In this document: piece by piece, positions 16,866 to 26,254 of the stretch
How the letters are laid out: the number at the start of each line of letters is the position of its first letter
Numbering within the stretch: the first letter of the stretch is position 1
Assembly: GCA_945893145.1 (NCBI GenBank)
Contig: CAMDDZ010000013.1
Coordinates: 21,727 to 85,726, forward strand
Reading direction: 5' to 3'
Origin: Rhodoplanes serenus
GTDB lineage: Bacteria > Pseudomonadota > Alphaproteobacteria > Rhizobiales > Xanthobacteraceae
DNA: 64,000 nucleotides
The notes under the pieces: generated by a model
Told to the model about the DNA's origin: nothing
The model's input: only the letters and a program-made list of their open reading frames with translations
The model's database searches: none
Position numbers and translations under genes: made by a program

Positions 16866-18557
16866 TTAAGCCACCGCGGTCGGCGCCAGCGCGTCGATGT
16901 CGGTGACGACGTCGATGATCGCCGGCCGGTTGGCGGCAAGCGCCTGCGCCAGCGCCGCCGGGAACGCCGATGCGTGCTCCACCCGGATGCCGAGCGCGCC
17001 GATCTCCTCGGCAATCCGCGCGAAGTTGGTTTTGCGGAAGGTCCACATCTCGCGCGCCTGCTCGGTCTGGGTGCCGCCATAGACGCGGTCAAAGCCACGC
17101 TTGGATTGGTTGCCGCCGCCGTTGTTGTTCACCACCGTGACAGCGTTGATCTTCCAGCGCACCGCCGTCTCGATATCGCCGATGTGGTACCAGAAGCCGG
17201 CATCGCCGGTGAACGTCACCACCGGCCGCTCCGGCGCGCCGCACTTGGCGCCGAGCCCGGCCGGGAACGCCCAGCCGAGATGGCCGGCGCTGCGCATATA
17301 GCTCTGGTTTTGGCTTTTCAGATCGTACATGCCGCCCATCCACATGCCGGCGTGGCCGGTATCGACCACCACGATGGCGTCATCCGGCACATGCTTCGAC
17401 AATTCGCGGCACATGCGTTCGGGCCGGATCGGCACCGCGTCAGATTCCAACGCGCTCTTGTACTTCGCGTACCACTCCTTGCAGATGCCCTGCGCCTGTT
17501 CGACCCAGGCCTTGCGCTTGCCGGCGCTCGACCGGTCGCAAGCCGCCAGCATCTTGGTCAGCGTCACCTTGGCGTCGCCGTTGACGCGCGCCTGCAACGG
17601 ATAGTTCATGCCGAGCACCTCCGGATCGATGTCGATCTGGATTGCTGGTGTGCCGATCTTCGGCACCGCCCAGAAATGCGTGGTCATGCCGCCGGTGGTG
17701 GTGCCGATGTAGCAAACGAGATCGGCCGCGTTGACGACCTTGTTGGCGGCCTCGCGTGAGTAGGTGCCGACCACGCCAACCGACAGCGGATGATTGCTGG
17801 GGATGGTGTCCTTGCCGTTGAGCGAGGTCACGACCGGAATTTGCAAGGCTTCGGCCAGCGCAACGACATCGCGTTGCGCGCCCGATGCGCGGACGCCGCC
17901 GCCGGCGACGATCACCGGCCGCGCCGCGCTTTGCAGCACCTTCAGCGCCGCCATCACGCTCGCCTGATCCGGCTCCGGCCGGAATGCTGGAACGCGCGAA
18001 AACTCCGGCTCGATCATCGGCTCCATCTCGCCTTCCTCGCCGTCGATCTGGCCTTCGTTGCCGCGAAACTGCAGATGCACCGGTCCCGGCCGGCCGCTGG
18101 TCGCAACGCGAAACGCTTGCCGCACCATGTCGGGGAAGCGGTTCACATCATCGACGGTGGCGTTCCATTTGGTCACCGGTTCGAACGCCGGCACGTCATC
18201 GACCTCCTGATAGACCTGCCGGAACTTGGTCTTCGGGTCGCGGCCGCCCGTGAAGGCGATCACCGGCGAATGCGCCAGCCAGGCGTCGCGCAGGCCGGCC
18301 GCGAGATTGAGCGCGCCGATCACCTGCGCCATGCAGACGCCGGGCTTGCCGGTGGCGCGCGCGTAGCCGTCGGCCATGTAGGCTGCGGTCGCCTCGCTGT
18401 GCACATGCAGCCGCTTGATCTTGGTGCGGGTTTCCATCACGGCGAAGGTTTTGCGCAAGACCGCCGGCACATGAAACACGTGCGTCACACCATAGGCCTC
18501 CAGCATGTCGGCCATGCATTCCGCACCCAGCATCTTGCGATTGTGTCCCAGCATCAT
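16866..18557 (-). CDS. Thiamine-diphosphate-dependent enzyme (acetolactate synthase-like large subunit)
   Basis: This 563-residue protein has the three ThDP-enzyme domains: the pyrimidine domain with the activating Glu (HSEATAAYMADGYAR, about residue 55), a central domain (RPVIVAGGGVRASG), and the pyrophosphate domain with GDAGFWYHIGDIE through AVTVVNNN at about residues 450-480. The usual GDG is GDA here. The family contains acetolactate synthases, oxalyl-CoA decarboxylase and benzoylformate decarboxylase, so the reaction is not fixed. No regulatory small subunit gene is next to it. Confidence 0.85.
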   Translation of the reverse strand: MMLGHNRKMLGAECMADMLEAYGVTHVFHVPAVLRKTFAVMETRTKIKRLHVHSEATAAYMADGYARATGKPGVCMAQVIGALNLAAGLRDAWLAHSPVIAFTGGRDPKTKFRQVYQEVDDVPAFEPVTKWNATVDDVNRFPDMVRQAFRVATSGRPGPVHLQFRGNEGQIDGEEGEMEPMIEPEFSRVPAFRPEPDQASVMAALKVLQSAARPVIVAGGGVRASGAQRDVVALAEALQIPVVTSLNGKDTIPSNHPLSVGVVGTYSREAANKVVNAADLVCYIGTTTGGMTTHFWAVPKIGTPAIQIDIDPEVLGMNYPLQARVNGDAKVTLTKMLAACDRSSAGKRKAWVEQAQGICKEWYAKYKSALESDAVPIRPERMCRELSKHVPDDAIVVVDTGHAGMWMGGMYDLKSQNQSYMRSAGHLGWAFPAGLGAKCGAPERPVVTFTGDAGFWYHIGDIETAVRWKINAVTVVNNNGGGNQSKRGFDRVYGGTQTEQAREMWTFRKTNFARIAEEIGALGIRVEHASAFPAALAQALAANRPAIIDVVTDIDALAPTAVA

Positions 18558-18610
18558 GTCGTTCCCTGTCGGTTTTTAAAGCGGCGAAACGAAACCATAG
18601 CATCGGCGAT

Positions 18611-19420
18611 TTAGGACTGCTTGCGTCCCCAGACCTGCGCGACCATGAACGACCGCGTCACCGTTCCGGGGTCACGCAGGTGCGCCCGGCATTGCTCCAG
18701 TAGGTGCGTAAGCTCGATCTCCGACACCAGTTTGCGGTCAAACAGCGTGCCGCGCAGCGACTCCACGGTGGCCGGCAGATGGTCGGCCATCGAGTCGGTC
18801 GAGCGGATGCCAATGAGAACCGGGCGATAGTGCACGTCAGCCAAACCGGCCTTGCGGGCCATCGCGTAGAGATGCCGCGCCAAGTGAATGTCGGCGCCGA
18901 CGCCAACGAACACGTCGAGCATCAGCGCCATCAGCCGGTCCCAGGCCGGATGGGGCGGATAGCAGCTGAACGTCGAAACATCCGGCTCCTGCAGCGCGAC
19001 GAAACCGTCGGGCCGCGCCACTCGCACCGCCTCCTGCAACAGCAGTTCTGGCTTGCCGGACGTGCTGGCGACGAAGCGCGAGTGCACCAGATCGAACGAA
19101 CCGTCCGGCAGACTGGTCGCATAGGCGTCGCCCTGACGGAATTCAGTATTGGGCGCCCCATGAGCGCGCGCATACGTCAGAAACTGCTCGTCCTTGTCGA
19201 GGCCGACGACCCGCCCGCCGGGCCCGACGTGCTCGCTCAACAGATCGGTGATGCCGCGCGGCCCGCAGCCCATATCGAGACACGACCAGCCCGATTTGAT
19301 GCCGATGCGCTCCAGCATGACCCGCGTGTCGGGCGCGAGCGCCGCCGCCTGGGCGTGCAGCCGCTCGATCTCCCCTCTGCGGTGCTCGATCGGATAGTTG
19401 CCAGCGAAGGTGGTGGACAT
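18611..19420 (-). CDS. SAM-dependent methyltransferase (class I)
   Basis: The 269-residue enzyme has the Rossmann methyltransferase motif I (CLDMGCGPRG, residues 47-56), an acidic residue in VVGLDKDEQF, and motif IV region SFDLVHSRFV. It is UbiE/Methyltransf_11-like. The start at 19420 was chosen because a longer frame has no ribosome site. Divergent from the MetE-like gene, with about 115 bp between starts. Substrate unknown. Confidence 0.85.
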   Translation of the reverse strand: MSTTFAGNYPIEHRRGEIERLHAQAAALAPDTRVMLERIGIKSGWSCLDMGCGPRGITDLLSEHVGPGGRVVGLDKDEQFLTYARAHGAPNTEFRQGDAYATSLPDGSFDLVHSRFVASTSGKPELLLQEAVRVARPDGFVALQEPDVSTFSCYPPHPAWDRLMALMLDVFVGVGADIHLARHLYAMARKAGLADVHYRPVLIGIRSTDSMADHLPATVESLRGTLFDRKLVSEIELTHLLEQCRAHLRDPGTVTRSFMVAQVWGRKQS

Positions 19421-19535
19421 TCGGTGGAAATTGCCAGCGTGGTGGGCAGCGTTGCCCAACACTAGCGCTAACGGTCGCCTCGCGACAACGCCGTGCGGTA
19501 CAATGGCAAACCTTCACGCCCGCCGGGAGTATCGC

Positions 19536-20708
19536 ATGAAGACCTCGACCGATCGCATCCTGACCACGCACACCGGCAGCCTGCCGCGGCCGCAGGCGCT
19601 GGCCGATGTCATCATGGGACGCGAGCGGGGCGAAGCGCTCGACCCCGCCGCCTTTGAGGCCGCGACCACCAAGGCCGTGGACGAGATCGTGGCGCAGCAA
19701 GTCGCGGCCGGCGTCGATATCGTCAGCGACGGCGAAATGAGCAAGCCGTCCTACACCACCTACATTCGCCATCGTGTCGAAGGCATCGGGACCGACCCGC
19801 GCGCCGCCGAGAAGGGCCGCGACATCATGATCGGGCGCGATCTCTTGGCGCATCCCGACTTCGCCAACCGGCGGCGGAATTTTTCCGACTCGCCGTTTCC
19901 CGGCTGCATCGGCCCGCTGAAGTACAAGGACCGCAGCGCGCTCGATCGCGACCTCGCGCACCTCAAAGCCGCGGCGGCGAAATCGAAGCCCACCGATGTG
20001 TTCATGACCGCGCCGTCCCCCGGCATCCTGACGCGCTTCATCATCAACCTGCATTATCCGAACGAAGATGCTTACGTCGCGGCGCTCGCCGACATGATGA
20101 AGACCGAGTACCACGCCATCGTCGAAGCCGGCTTCGTGCTGCAGATCGACGCGCCGGACCTCGGCTCCTGCCGCAACAATCAATATCGCAATCTCACCGA
20201 CGATGAGTTCCGCAAGATCGCGGCGCGTAACATCGAAGCGCTCAACGCCGCGACGGAGGGCTTGCCGGCCGACAAGATGCGGCTGCACATCTGCTGGGGC
20301 AATTACGAGGGCCCGCACAGTTTCGATCTGCCGCTGCTCAAGATCATCGACATCGCCTTCAAGGCGCGGATGCAGGCGATCAGCATCGAGGCCGCTAATC
20401 CACGCCACGATCACGAGTGGGAAGACCTCAAGACCATCAAGATCCCTGACGACAAGATTTTGATTCCTGGCGTGATCGACTCCACCACCAATTTCATCGA
20501 GCACCCGCGACTGGTGGCGCAGCGCATCGGCCGCTACGCCGACATCGTCGGCCGCGAGCGGGTGATCGCCGGCGTCGATTGCGGCTTCGGCACCGCGGTG
20601 CGGACCGACCCAATCGTGGCCGACAGCATCGTCTGGGCAAAGCTCAAGGCGCTGAGCGAAGGGGCGGCGATCGCGAGCACACGCCTGTGGGGATCGCGCG
20701 CGGCCTGA
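19536..20708 (+). CDS. MetE C-terminal-like (cobalamin-independent methionine synthase II family) protein
   Basis: This 390-residue protein corresponds to the catalytic C-terminal half of MetE only. The zinc ligands are seen as His251-x-Cys253 (LHICWGNY) and Cys349 (GVDCGFGT), the usual set for activating a thiol. The start is the ATG at 19536 with GGGAG upstream. Such short forms include thiol-alkyltransfer or C-S lyase enzymes such as epoxyalkane:CoM transferase as well as methyltransferases, so it need not make methionine. Confidence 0.85.
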   Translation: MKTSTDRILTTHTGSLPRPQALADVIMGRERGEALDPAAFEAATTKAVDEIVAQQVAAGVDIVSDGEMSKPSYTTYIRHRVEGIGTDPRAAEKGRDIMIGRDLLAHPDFANRRRNFSDSPFPGCIGPLKYKDRSALDRDLAHLKAAAAKSKPTDVFMTAPSPGILTRFIINLHYPNEDAYVAALADMMKTEYHAIVEAGFVLQIDAPDLGSCRNNQYRNLTDDEFRKIAARNIEALNAATEGLPADKMRLHICWGNYEGPHSFDLPLLKIIDIAFKARMQAISIEAANPRHDHEWEDLKTIKIPDDKILIPGVIDSTTNFIEHPRLVAQRIGRYADIVGRERVIAGVDCGFGTAVRTDPIVADSIVWAKLKALSEGAAIASTRLWGSRAA

Positions 20709-20804
20709 ATGGCAGCAGCCCCGCAATAAGCTAATTTCGCCCCAGTTCAGAACTACGACTGCGTCCTGTGGTTCGGGTTGAACCAGGGGCTGAGGGGCAA
20801 AACC

Positions 20805-21950
20805 GTGCGGCAGCACTGGATCAGGCGATTGACGGCAGTATTGCTTGTGGCCGGATTGCTGGCTGCGCCAAGCTTTGCCCAGGGGCCGGCTTCGCTTGCC
20901 GATTATCAGGCGCGCCTCGACCAATACAACCGCGCGCGCCAGCAATACGACAACGTCGCGGCGTCCTATTGGCAGTCGGTCACGGAGAGGCGGCGGCAGC
21001 GCGAAGCCAAACGCCGCAACGGCGAGCCGATCGGCGCCGACGATTATGTGATGACCCAGCCGCCGGTCTACGCGGGACCGCCGCGGCCGGTCGATCCGCG
21101 CGGGCCTGGCCAAGACACTGATCCGCGTAAGCCGGAGATACCGACCGTGGCCGATTTTATCCGCGCGGCCGCAGAGCAATTCGGCTTCGTGCCCAATCGG
21201 GTCAGCGAACTGGCGTTCAAACGCGCCTATGCGCAGGCGGCGAACGCTGCGGGCCTGCCGCGCGATCTGGTGGTTCGCATCTATGCGTTCGAGACCGGCG
21301 GCAATGGCAATTACGACACGCAAGCCGGCACCAGTCCGTCGCGGCCGAACGCGCGGCCGATCTCGCCGGCGCTCGGCTACAACCAGCTGCTGAGCACCAA
21401 CACGGTCGGCCTGCTGGCCGAGCACGGCGACGAATTCCTGAAAATTCTGCGGGCCAAGGCCGCCGGTTTGAGCGGCGAGGAGCGCACCGCGATGGATCGC
21501 AAGATCGAGGCGGTCAAGCGCATGATCGCGCTCAGCCGTAGCGTGCCGCGGCGCTGGAGCGAGTACGACCGGCTCGCCAAGGAGACGCCGGGCGGCATCG
21601 GCATCCACGCCGCCGTGCTCGACCGCGACTTAGGCCCGCTGCTGCAGGTGCAGAAGCTCGTCAATTCGGTGCAGTTCGCGCGCAGCAAGGGTCTGCGGCG
21701 GCCGCTCACCGCGACCGAGCTCGAACTGATGAACTTCACCGGCGACGGCAGCGGGATCGACATGGCGCTAATGCCGCCAGCATTGCGCGAGCAGGTGCCG
21801 ACCGCGAATTTCTTCCAGCAGCAGGGCTACGAGCGCAATCCGATTGCGCGGCGCACCGGCGTGGTGGCGCGGCTGATCGCCGACATCGACGCCAAGATGG
21901 ACCAGATGGCGCGCGCCCAGGGCGCGCGGGATATGGCCGCGGCGTTTTAA
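20805..21950 (+). CDS. Secreted protein with lysozyme/lytic-transglycosylase-like segment
   Basis: The 381-residue product begins at GTG 20805, well spaced from GAGGGG, and has a Sec signal ending near APSFAQ. A charged, probably coiled segment follows, then a Pro-rich linker (about residues 80-110). The segment IYAFETGGNGNYDTQAG (Glu at about 163) and ALGYNQLLSTNT resemble the catalytic Glu and Gly-Tyr region of SLT-type transglycosylases. I cannot confirm the fold; a peptidoglycan role is inference. Confidence 0.6.
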   Translation: MRQHWIRRLTAVLLVAGLLAAPSFAQGPASLADYQARLDQYNRARQQYDNVAASYWQSVTERRRQREAKRRNGEPIGADDYVMTQPPVYAGPPRPVDPRGPGQDTDPRKPEIPTVADFIRAAAEQFGFVPNRVSELAFKRAYAQAANAAGLPRDLVVRIYAFETGGNGNYDTQAGTSPSRPNARPISPALGYNQLLSTNTVGLLAEHGDEFLKILRAKAAGLSGEERTAMDRKIEAVKRMIALSRSVPRRWSEYDRLAKETPGGIGIHAAVLDRDLGPLLQVQKLVNSVQFARSKGLRRPLTATELELMNFTGDGSGIDMALMPPALREQVPTANFFQQQGYERNPIARRTGVVARLIADIDAKMDQMARAQGARDMAAAF

Positions 21951-21982
21951 GGATTTGATTGCCGTATTCGCAGCTTCTATCC

Positions 21983-22083
21983 GCCTCATCCTGAGGAGCA
22001 CGAGCGAAGCGAGTGCGTCTCGAAGGATGGGGCGGCCCCATGGTTCGAGACGCGTTGCTTCGCAACGCTCCTCACCATGAGGC
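21983..22083. repeat. Two-unit palindrome (CATnnTGAGGAGC family), copy 1
   Basis: The element spans the gap between two convergent genes. Left unit: CAT-CC-TGAGGAGC with GTCTCGAA-GG-ATG. Right unit, read on the minus strand: CAT-GG-TGAGGAGC with GTCTCGAA-CC-ATG. The two units face each other about a GGGGCGGCCCC centre, and each variable dinucleotide is matched inside its own unit. It probably folds as two hairpins and may terminate transcription on both sides. Confidence 0.8.
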
Positions 22084-22119
22084 CGAGCTAGCTCGGCACG
22101 CCCGAACTGACCGCTGCGT

Positions 22120-23094
22120 CTAGTTCCGCTTCAACCCGAGCACGGCCGCCACACGCGCGGCCTGATCGGCCTGCGCCTTGAGCGTCTGCGCGAGTTCGTC
22201 GGGGCCGGCGGGCACCATGTCCTGGCCGGTCGCCGCAATCCGCTCGGACGTCACAGGGTCGCTCGCGGCCGCGACGATGTCGGCTGCGATCCGCTTGCGC
22301 AGGTCGAGTGGCATGCCGGCGGGGCCGTAGAAGCCGGACGTGGTCTGGACCGCGAGGTCGGGGAATCCGGCCTCCGCCAGCGATGGCACGTTCGGCGCAA
22401 CCTTGCTGCGGTCGCCGAGCGCAAGCACCCGCACCTTGTTGGCCTCGACCAGCGGCCGGATCACCGCAAACGACGAAATGAGGAACTGGATGCGGTTCTC
22501 GCCGAGGTCTCGTCCGCCCTGAACGATGTCGCGATACGGAATTTTGGCGACTTTGAGGTTCTGCGTCTTGAGGAACGCATCGAGTGCGAACTCCGGCACA
22601 CCAGGGGCGCCGGCAGCGTTGTATTTGTCGGGATTGGCGCGCGCGCCGGCGACGAATTCAGCCACGGTTTTGAACTCGGTCGCGGCCGGCACAGCGGCCG
22701 ACAGCACAGTGTGGCTGATGCGCGCGATCGGCAGGAGATCGCGTTCGAGACTGTAGGGCACCTTCTCCTGCGTATAGGGGTGCGCCATGAACGATGCGCT
22801 CGATGCGTACAGCAGCACGTGATCGTCCGCGGCCGCGATGAATGCGTTGATCGCCAGGAGCCCGTCGCTGCCGGGCCTGTTCTCGACCACGATGGGCTTG
22901 CCCCAGCGCGCCGACAGCCGTTCGCCCAGCAGCCGGGCGGCCGCGTCGGTGGCGCTGCCCGCACCGAACGGCAGGATCAACTTGATGTTGCGCTGTGGCC
23001 AAGTCTGGGTCTGAGTCTGGGTTTGAGCTTGCGACGGCGACAACGCCGCCAGAGCAGCGAACAACGCCGCGACGAACGATAGCAACCGGATCAT
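22120..23094 (-). CDS. Bug/TctC-family periplasmic tripartite tricarboxylate receptor
   Basis: The 324-residue receptor has a signal peptide, then an imperfect Thr-Gln run (QTQTQTQT) before the mature start WPQRNIKLILPFGAGSATDAAAR. IVVENRPGSDG, a ligand-loop motif, follows. The DNA behind the TQ run is a short tandem repeat (about 23005-23034). TctA/TctB membrane partners are absent from this window. The start at 23094 has GGGGGC before it; ATG 23106 is an alternative. It ends against the repeat at 21983-22083. Confidence 0.85.
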   Translation of the reverse strand: MIRLLSFVAALFAALAALSPSQAQTQTQTQTWPQRNIKLILPFGAGSATDAAARLLGERLSARWGKPIVVENRPGSDGLLAINAFIAAADDHVLLYASSASFMAHPYTQEKVPYSLERDLLPIARISHTVLSAAVPAATEFKTVAEFVAGARANPDKYNAAGAPGVPEFALDAFLKTQNLKVAKIPYRDIVQGGRDLGENRIQFLISSFAVIRPLVEANKVRVLALGDRSKVAPNVPSLAEAGFPDLAVQTTSGFYGPAGMPLDLRKRIAADIVAAASDPVTSERIAATGQDMVPAGPDELAQTLKAQADQAARVAAVLGLKRN

Positions 23095-23152
23095 GGACGC
23101 CCCCATTGATCGATCACTCAAGCATAGCAGATCCCGGAGGAAATCCTGACGG

Positions 23153-24121
23153 TCATTTGATCGCCAGGGGATTGACCGGCGAGCCCACCGCGCCAGTGAT
23201 CGGGATAGCGGGCGCGACGAACAAAAACTCGTAGACCTTGTCGGCGGCGCAATCGTCGCCAAGCTCCTTCAGCTCGAAAATCTCGCCCATGGTCATGCCC
23301 ATGATCGGTATCGTGATCCAGTGCCAGGGCTGGTTGATGCCTTCTTCGCTTTCGTTCGGGCGCACCTCGCAGCCCCAGGTGTCGGAGGCGAGCGCGGCGA
23401 GCTCGACGCGTTTGATCCACTCCAGCGTCTCGAAGGCGAAGCCCGGCGCGTCGCCGCCCGGATAGCCGTCCCAGCTTCCCGCCTCCTGGCAGCGCTGCAT
23501 CATGCCGGTGCGGACGATGACGTAGTCGCCGCGCTTCATCTCGACCTTCTGCGCCTTGGCGCAATCGTCGAGGTCCTTGCAGGTGATGCCGTAGCCGTCG
23601 TCGAGCGACTTCACGCCCTTGTGACGCGCCACATCGAGCAGCACGCCGCGGCCGACCATCTTGTTCTTGGTCTTCTCGATGCCGCACTTCTGCGCACCGG
23701 CTGTCGTCACCTCGCGGCAGTCGTAGCCGTTCCACATGTAGTTTTCATAGAACACGTGACCGAGCCCGTCCCACTGCGTGCCGCACTGCAGCGGCATCAC
23801 CACCATGTCGTCGGCGGCGCGGATGCCGCGCTTGTCGAGCACACCCGAATAGGCGTCGGTGCCGGTGCGCAGCATGGTGTGGATCGGATTGGTGCGGCCC
23901 ATCGCCGGATACTTGCTCTTGGCGCCCTGCGGCCCGAGATGATCGAAGTTGAGCGCAAGCGAGATCACCTTGCCCTTCTTCACCAGCCGGGTCGCCGCGA
24001 TGATGTCCTCCGGCGAGGTGTAATTCAGTGTGCCGATCTCGTCCTGCGGTCCCCACTTGCCCCAGTTCTTGTACTTCTCGGCGGCGTCACGCATGTCCTG
24101 CCGGGTGTATTTCTTGGCCAT
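23153..24121 (-). CDS. Cyclase-family metal-dependent hydrolase (kynurenine formamidase-like fold)
   Basis: The 322-residue enzyme belongs to the PF04199 cyclase family (kynurenine formamidase, isatin hydrolase). The metal site normally reads HxGTHxD; here it is CGTQWDGLGHVFYENYMWNG, so the second His is replaced by Gln. A second conserved stretch is RGVLLDVARHKG. The ATG at 24121 has AGAGGA upstream. The next gene upstream on the other strand is a Bug receptor, divergently placed. Confidence 0.8.
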   Translation of the reverse strand: MAKKYTRQDMRDAAEKYKNWGKWGPQDEIGTLNYTSPEDIIAATRLVKKGKVISLALNFDHLGPQGAKSKYPAMGRTNPIHTMLRTGTDAYSGVLDKRGIRAADDMVVMPLQCGTQWDGLGHVFYENYMWNGYDCREVTTAGAQKCGIEKTKNKMVGRGVLLDVARHKGVKSLDDGYGITCKDLDDCAKAQKVEMKRGDYVIVRTGMMQRCQEAGSWDGYPGGDAPGFAFETLEWIKRVELAALASDTWGCEVRPNESEEGINQPWHWITIPIMGMTMGEIFELKELGDDCAADKVYEFLFVAPAIPITGAVGSPVNPLAIK

Positions 24122-24243
24122 GATATGTCCTCTGGATTGCAACGATGGTGAGTTCAGGTGCGGCCGTTGAGGGCGGCCGATTTCGGTTTACTGCCGCGGG
24201 GGCAATCGCAATGATAGCATCAGCAAAAGCTTACGAGGGCAAC

Positions 24244-25221
24244 ATGCCGTCCGTCATCCGCGCCATCACTCTTCTCGCCTTGCCGGTTCTGCTGATGGCG
24301 GGCCCGGCCGCCGCCCAGGAGGCCTATCCGAACAAACCGGTGCGGATCATCGTGCCGTTCGCGCCGAGCGGACCGGCCGATCTGATCGCCCGCGTCGTGG
24401 CGCAGAAGCTCTCCGAAGACCTCGGCAAGCAGTTCTATATCGAGAGCCATGCCGGCGCCGGCGGTAACACCGGCACCGGGCTCGCGGCACGGGCGCCCGC
24501 CGACGGCTACACGTTGCTGATCACCAGCCAGGCGTTGGTCATCAACGCCGGCCTCTACAAGACGCTGCCCTACGACACGTTCAAGGATTTCGTTGCGGTC
24601 ACGCGGATGGCGACAACGCCCAACGTGCTGGTGGTCAATCCGTCGGTACCCGCCAACACCGTTGGCGAATTGGTCGCGCTGATGCGCAAGGCGCCCGACA
24701 AGTACAACAGCTACGCGCAGCCCGGCATCGGCACGCCGGCGCATCTGTCGGGCGAACTATTCAAGCTGTCACAGAAGATCAACCTGACGTCGATCCCGTT
24801 CGGCGGCGGCGGGCCGATGGTGCAGTCCGTGGTCGGTGGCCATACGCCGATCGCGTTCTCGTCGCTGGCGCCCGCGACAGCGCTGATCCAAAGCGGGAAA
24901 ATACGCGCGCTTGCGGTCACCGCCGACCGGCGCGACGCCAGCCTCCCCGATGTGCCGACCATGGCGGAGGCCGGCTTCCCCAACCAGATTGGCGAGACAC
25001 CGATCGGTATCCTGGTCCCGGCCGGCACGCCGCAGGCGATCGTCGATTTGCTCCATCGCAAGGTCGCGCAAATTGTCACCATGCCCGACGTGAAGCAAAA
25101 GCTCGCCGCCATCGGCTTCACGCCGATCGGCGACACGCCCGCGGAGTTCACCGCCTTCCTCAAAGCGGAAGAAGCGAAGTGGGCGAAGGTCATCAACGAG
25201 GCGGGCATCAAGCTGCCCTGA
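24244..25221 (+). CDS. Bug/TctC-family periplasmic receptor
   Basis: This 325-residue receptor has a signal peptide ending at PAAAQ and the family motifs YPNKPVRIIVPFAPSGPADLIARVV, HAGAGGNTGTG and AGFPNQIG. GAGGGC precedes the ATG at 24244. It lies head to head with the cyclase-family gene and is followed at 66 bp by an aldo/keto reductase, which may act on the captured ligand. No TctAB partner nearby. Confidence 0.88.
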   Translation: MPSVIRAITLLALPVLLMAGPAAAQEAYPNKPVRIIVPFAPSGPADLIARVVAQKLSEDLGKQFYIESHAGAGGNTGTGLAARAPADGYTLLITSQALVINAGLYKTLPYDTFKDFVAVTRMATTPNVLVVNPSVPANTVGELVALMRKAPDKYNSYAQPGIGTPAHLSGELFKLSQKINLTSIPFGGGGPMVQSVVGGHTPIAFSSLAPATALIQSGKIRALAVTADRRDASLPDVPTMAEAGFPNQIGETPIGILVPAGTPQAIVDLLHRKVAQIVTMPDVKQKLAAIGFTPIGDTPAEFTAFLKAEEAKWAKVINEAGIKLP

Positions 25222-25286
25222 GCGCACCGCTCCCATCGCCACGCGAAATGGCGCCGGCACGAACATCAAGCCATAGGAACATCACG

Positions 25287-26252
25287 GTGGAATACACGAC
25301 ATTGGGTAAGACCGGCATGAAGGTCAGCGTTGCCGGTCTGGGTACAGGCGGCTTCAGCCGACTCGGCTTGAAGTCCGGAAAAACCGAAGACCAGTCGGCC
25401 CAGCTCATTCACGAAGCAGTCGGGCTCGGCATCAACTTCATCGACACCGCGCCGTCCTACGGCACCGAAGGCGTGGTTGGCAAAGCGCTCAAGACGATCC
25501 CGCGCGATTCCGTCGTGATTACCACCAAGGCGTTCGTGCACCGCAACGACGAATGGTGGACGCCCGAGCGCGTGGTGGCGACCCTCGACAACTCGCTGCG
25601 CGCCATGGGCACCGACTACGTCGATGTGTTCAATCTGCATGGCGTCTACGCCTTCGAGTACCGCCACGCTTTGGAGAAGATCGCGCCCGCGCTGCTGGAG
25701 CAGAAACGCAAGGGCAAGATCAGGCACATCGGCATCACCGAGAACCCGATCGAGGACCACAACAACGAAATGCTCGAGCTCGCGGTGAAAGACCCGGTCT
25801 GGGAGGTCTTCATGGTGGGCTTCCACATGATGCACCAGATCGCGCGCAAGAAGGTGTTCCCGATTACGCGTAAGAACGGCGTCGGCACGCTCTTGATGTT
25901 CGCGGTGCGCAGCATCTTCGCCGACCCGCCGCGCATCGCGCGGGAAATGCGCGAGATGGCGGCCAAGGGCCTGGTGGAGAAATCGCTGGGCGAGACCGAC
26001 GATCCGCTCGGCTTCCTGGTTCACCCCGGCGGCGCCGCCAATATCATCGAGGCGGCCTACCGGTTCGCGCGGCATGAGCCCGGCGTTGACGTGGTGCTGT
26101 TCGGCACCGGCGACGCCGGGCATTTGCGGACCAACGTCGCGTCGCTGCTCAAGCCGCCGCTGCCGGAGGCTGACCGCCAGAAGATCGCAGCGCTGTTTGG
26201 CCACCTGACGAATGGCGTGGGCCTCGACGGCCATATGGCGCCAGCCAAGTAA
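25287..26252 (+). CDS. Aldo/keto reductase
   Basis: The 321-residue NADPH-dependent oxidoreductase shows the aldo/keto reductase tetrad: Asp and Tyr in FIDTAPSYG, Lys in ITTKAF, His in VFNLHGV. The start is GTG at 25287 (VEYTTLGKTG) with AGGAAC upstream; the earlier part of the frame reads into the previous gene and is unlikely. It follows a Bug receptor and ends 2 bp before a convergent monooxygenase gene. Substrate unknown. Confidence 0.88.
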   Translation: MEYTTLGKTGMKVSVAGLGTGGFSRLGLKSGKTEDQSAQLIHEAVGLGINFIDTAPSYGTEGVVGKALKTIPRDSVVITTKAFVHRNDEWWTPERVVATLDNSLRAMGTDYVDVFNLHGVYAFEYRHALEKIAPALLEQKRKGKIRHIGITENPIEDHNNEMLELAVKDPVWEVFMVGFHMMHQIARKKVFPITRKNGVGTLLMFAVRSIFADPPRIAREMREMAAKGLVEKSLGETDDPLGFLVHPGGAANIIEAAYRFARHEPGVDVVLFGTGDAGHLRTNVASLLKPPLPEADRQKIAALFGHLTNGVGLDGHMAPAK

Positions 26253-26254
26253 GC

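Noticed and set aside
19143..21608. 821-codon minus-strand frame covering three genes
   Set aside because: It runs through the methyltransferase, MetE-like and secreted-protein genes, which all have clear motifs; the frame is Arg/Asp/His-rich without domains.
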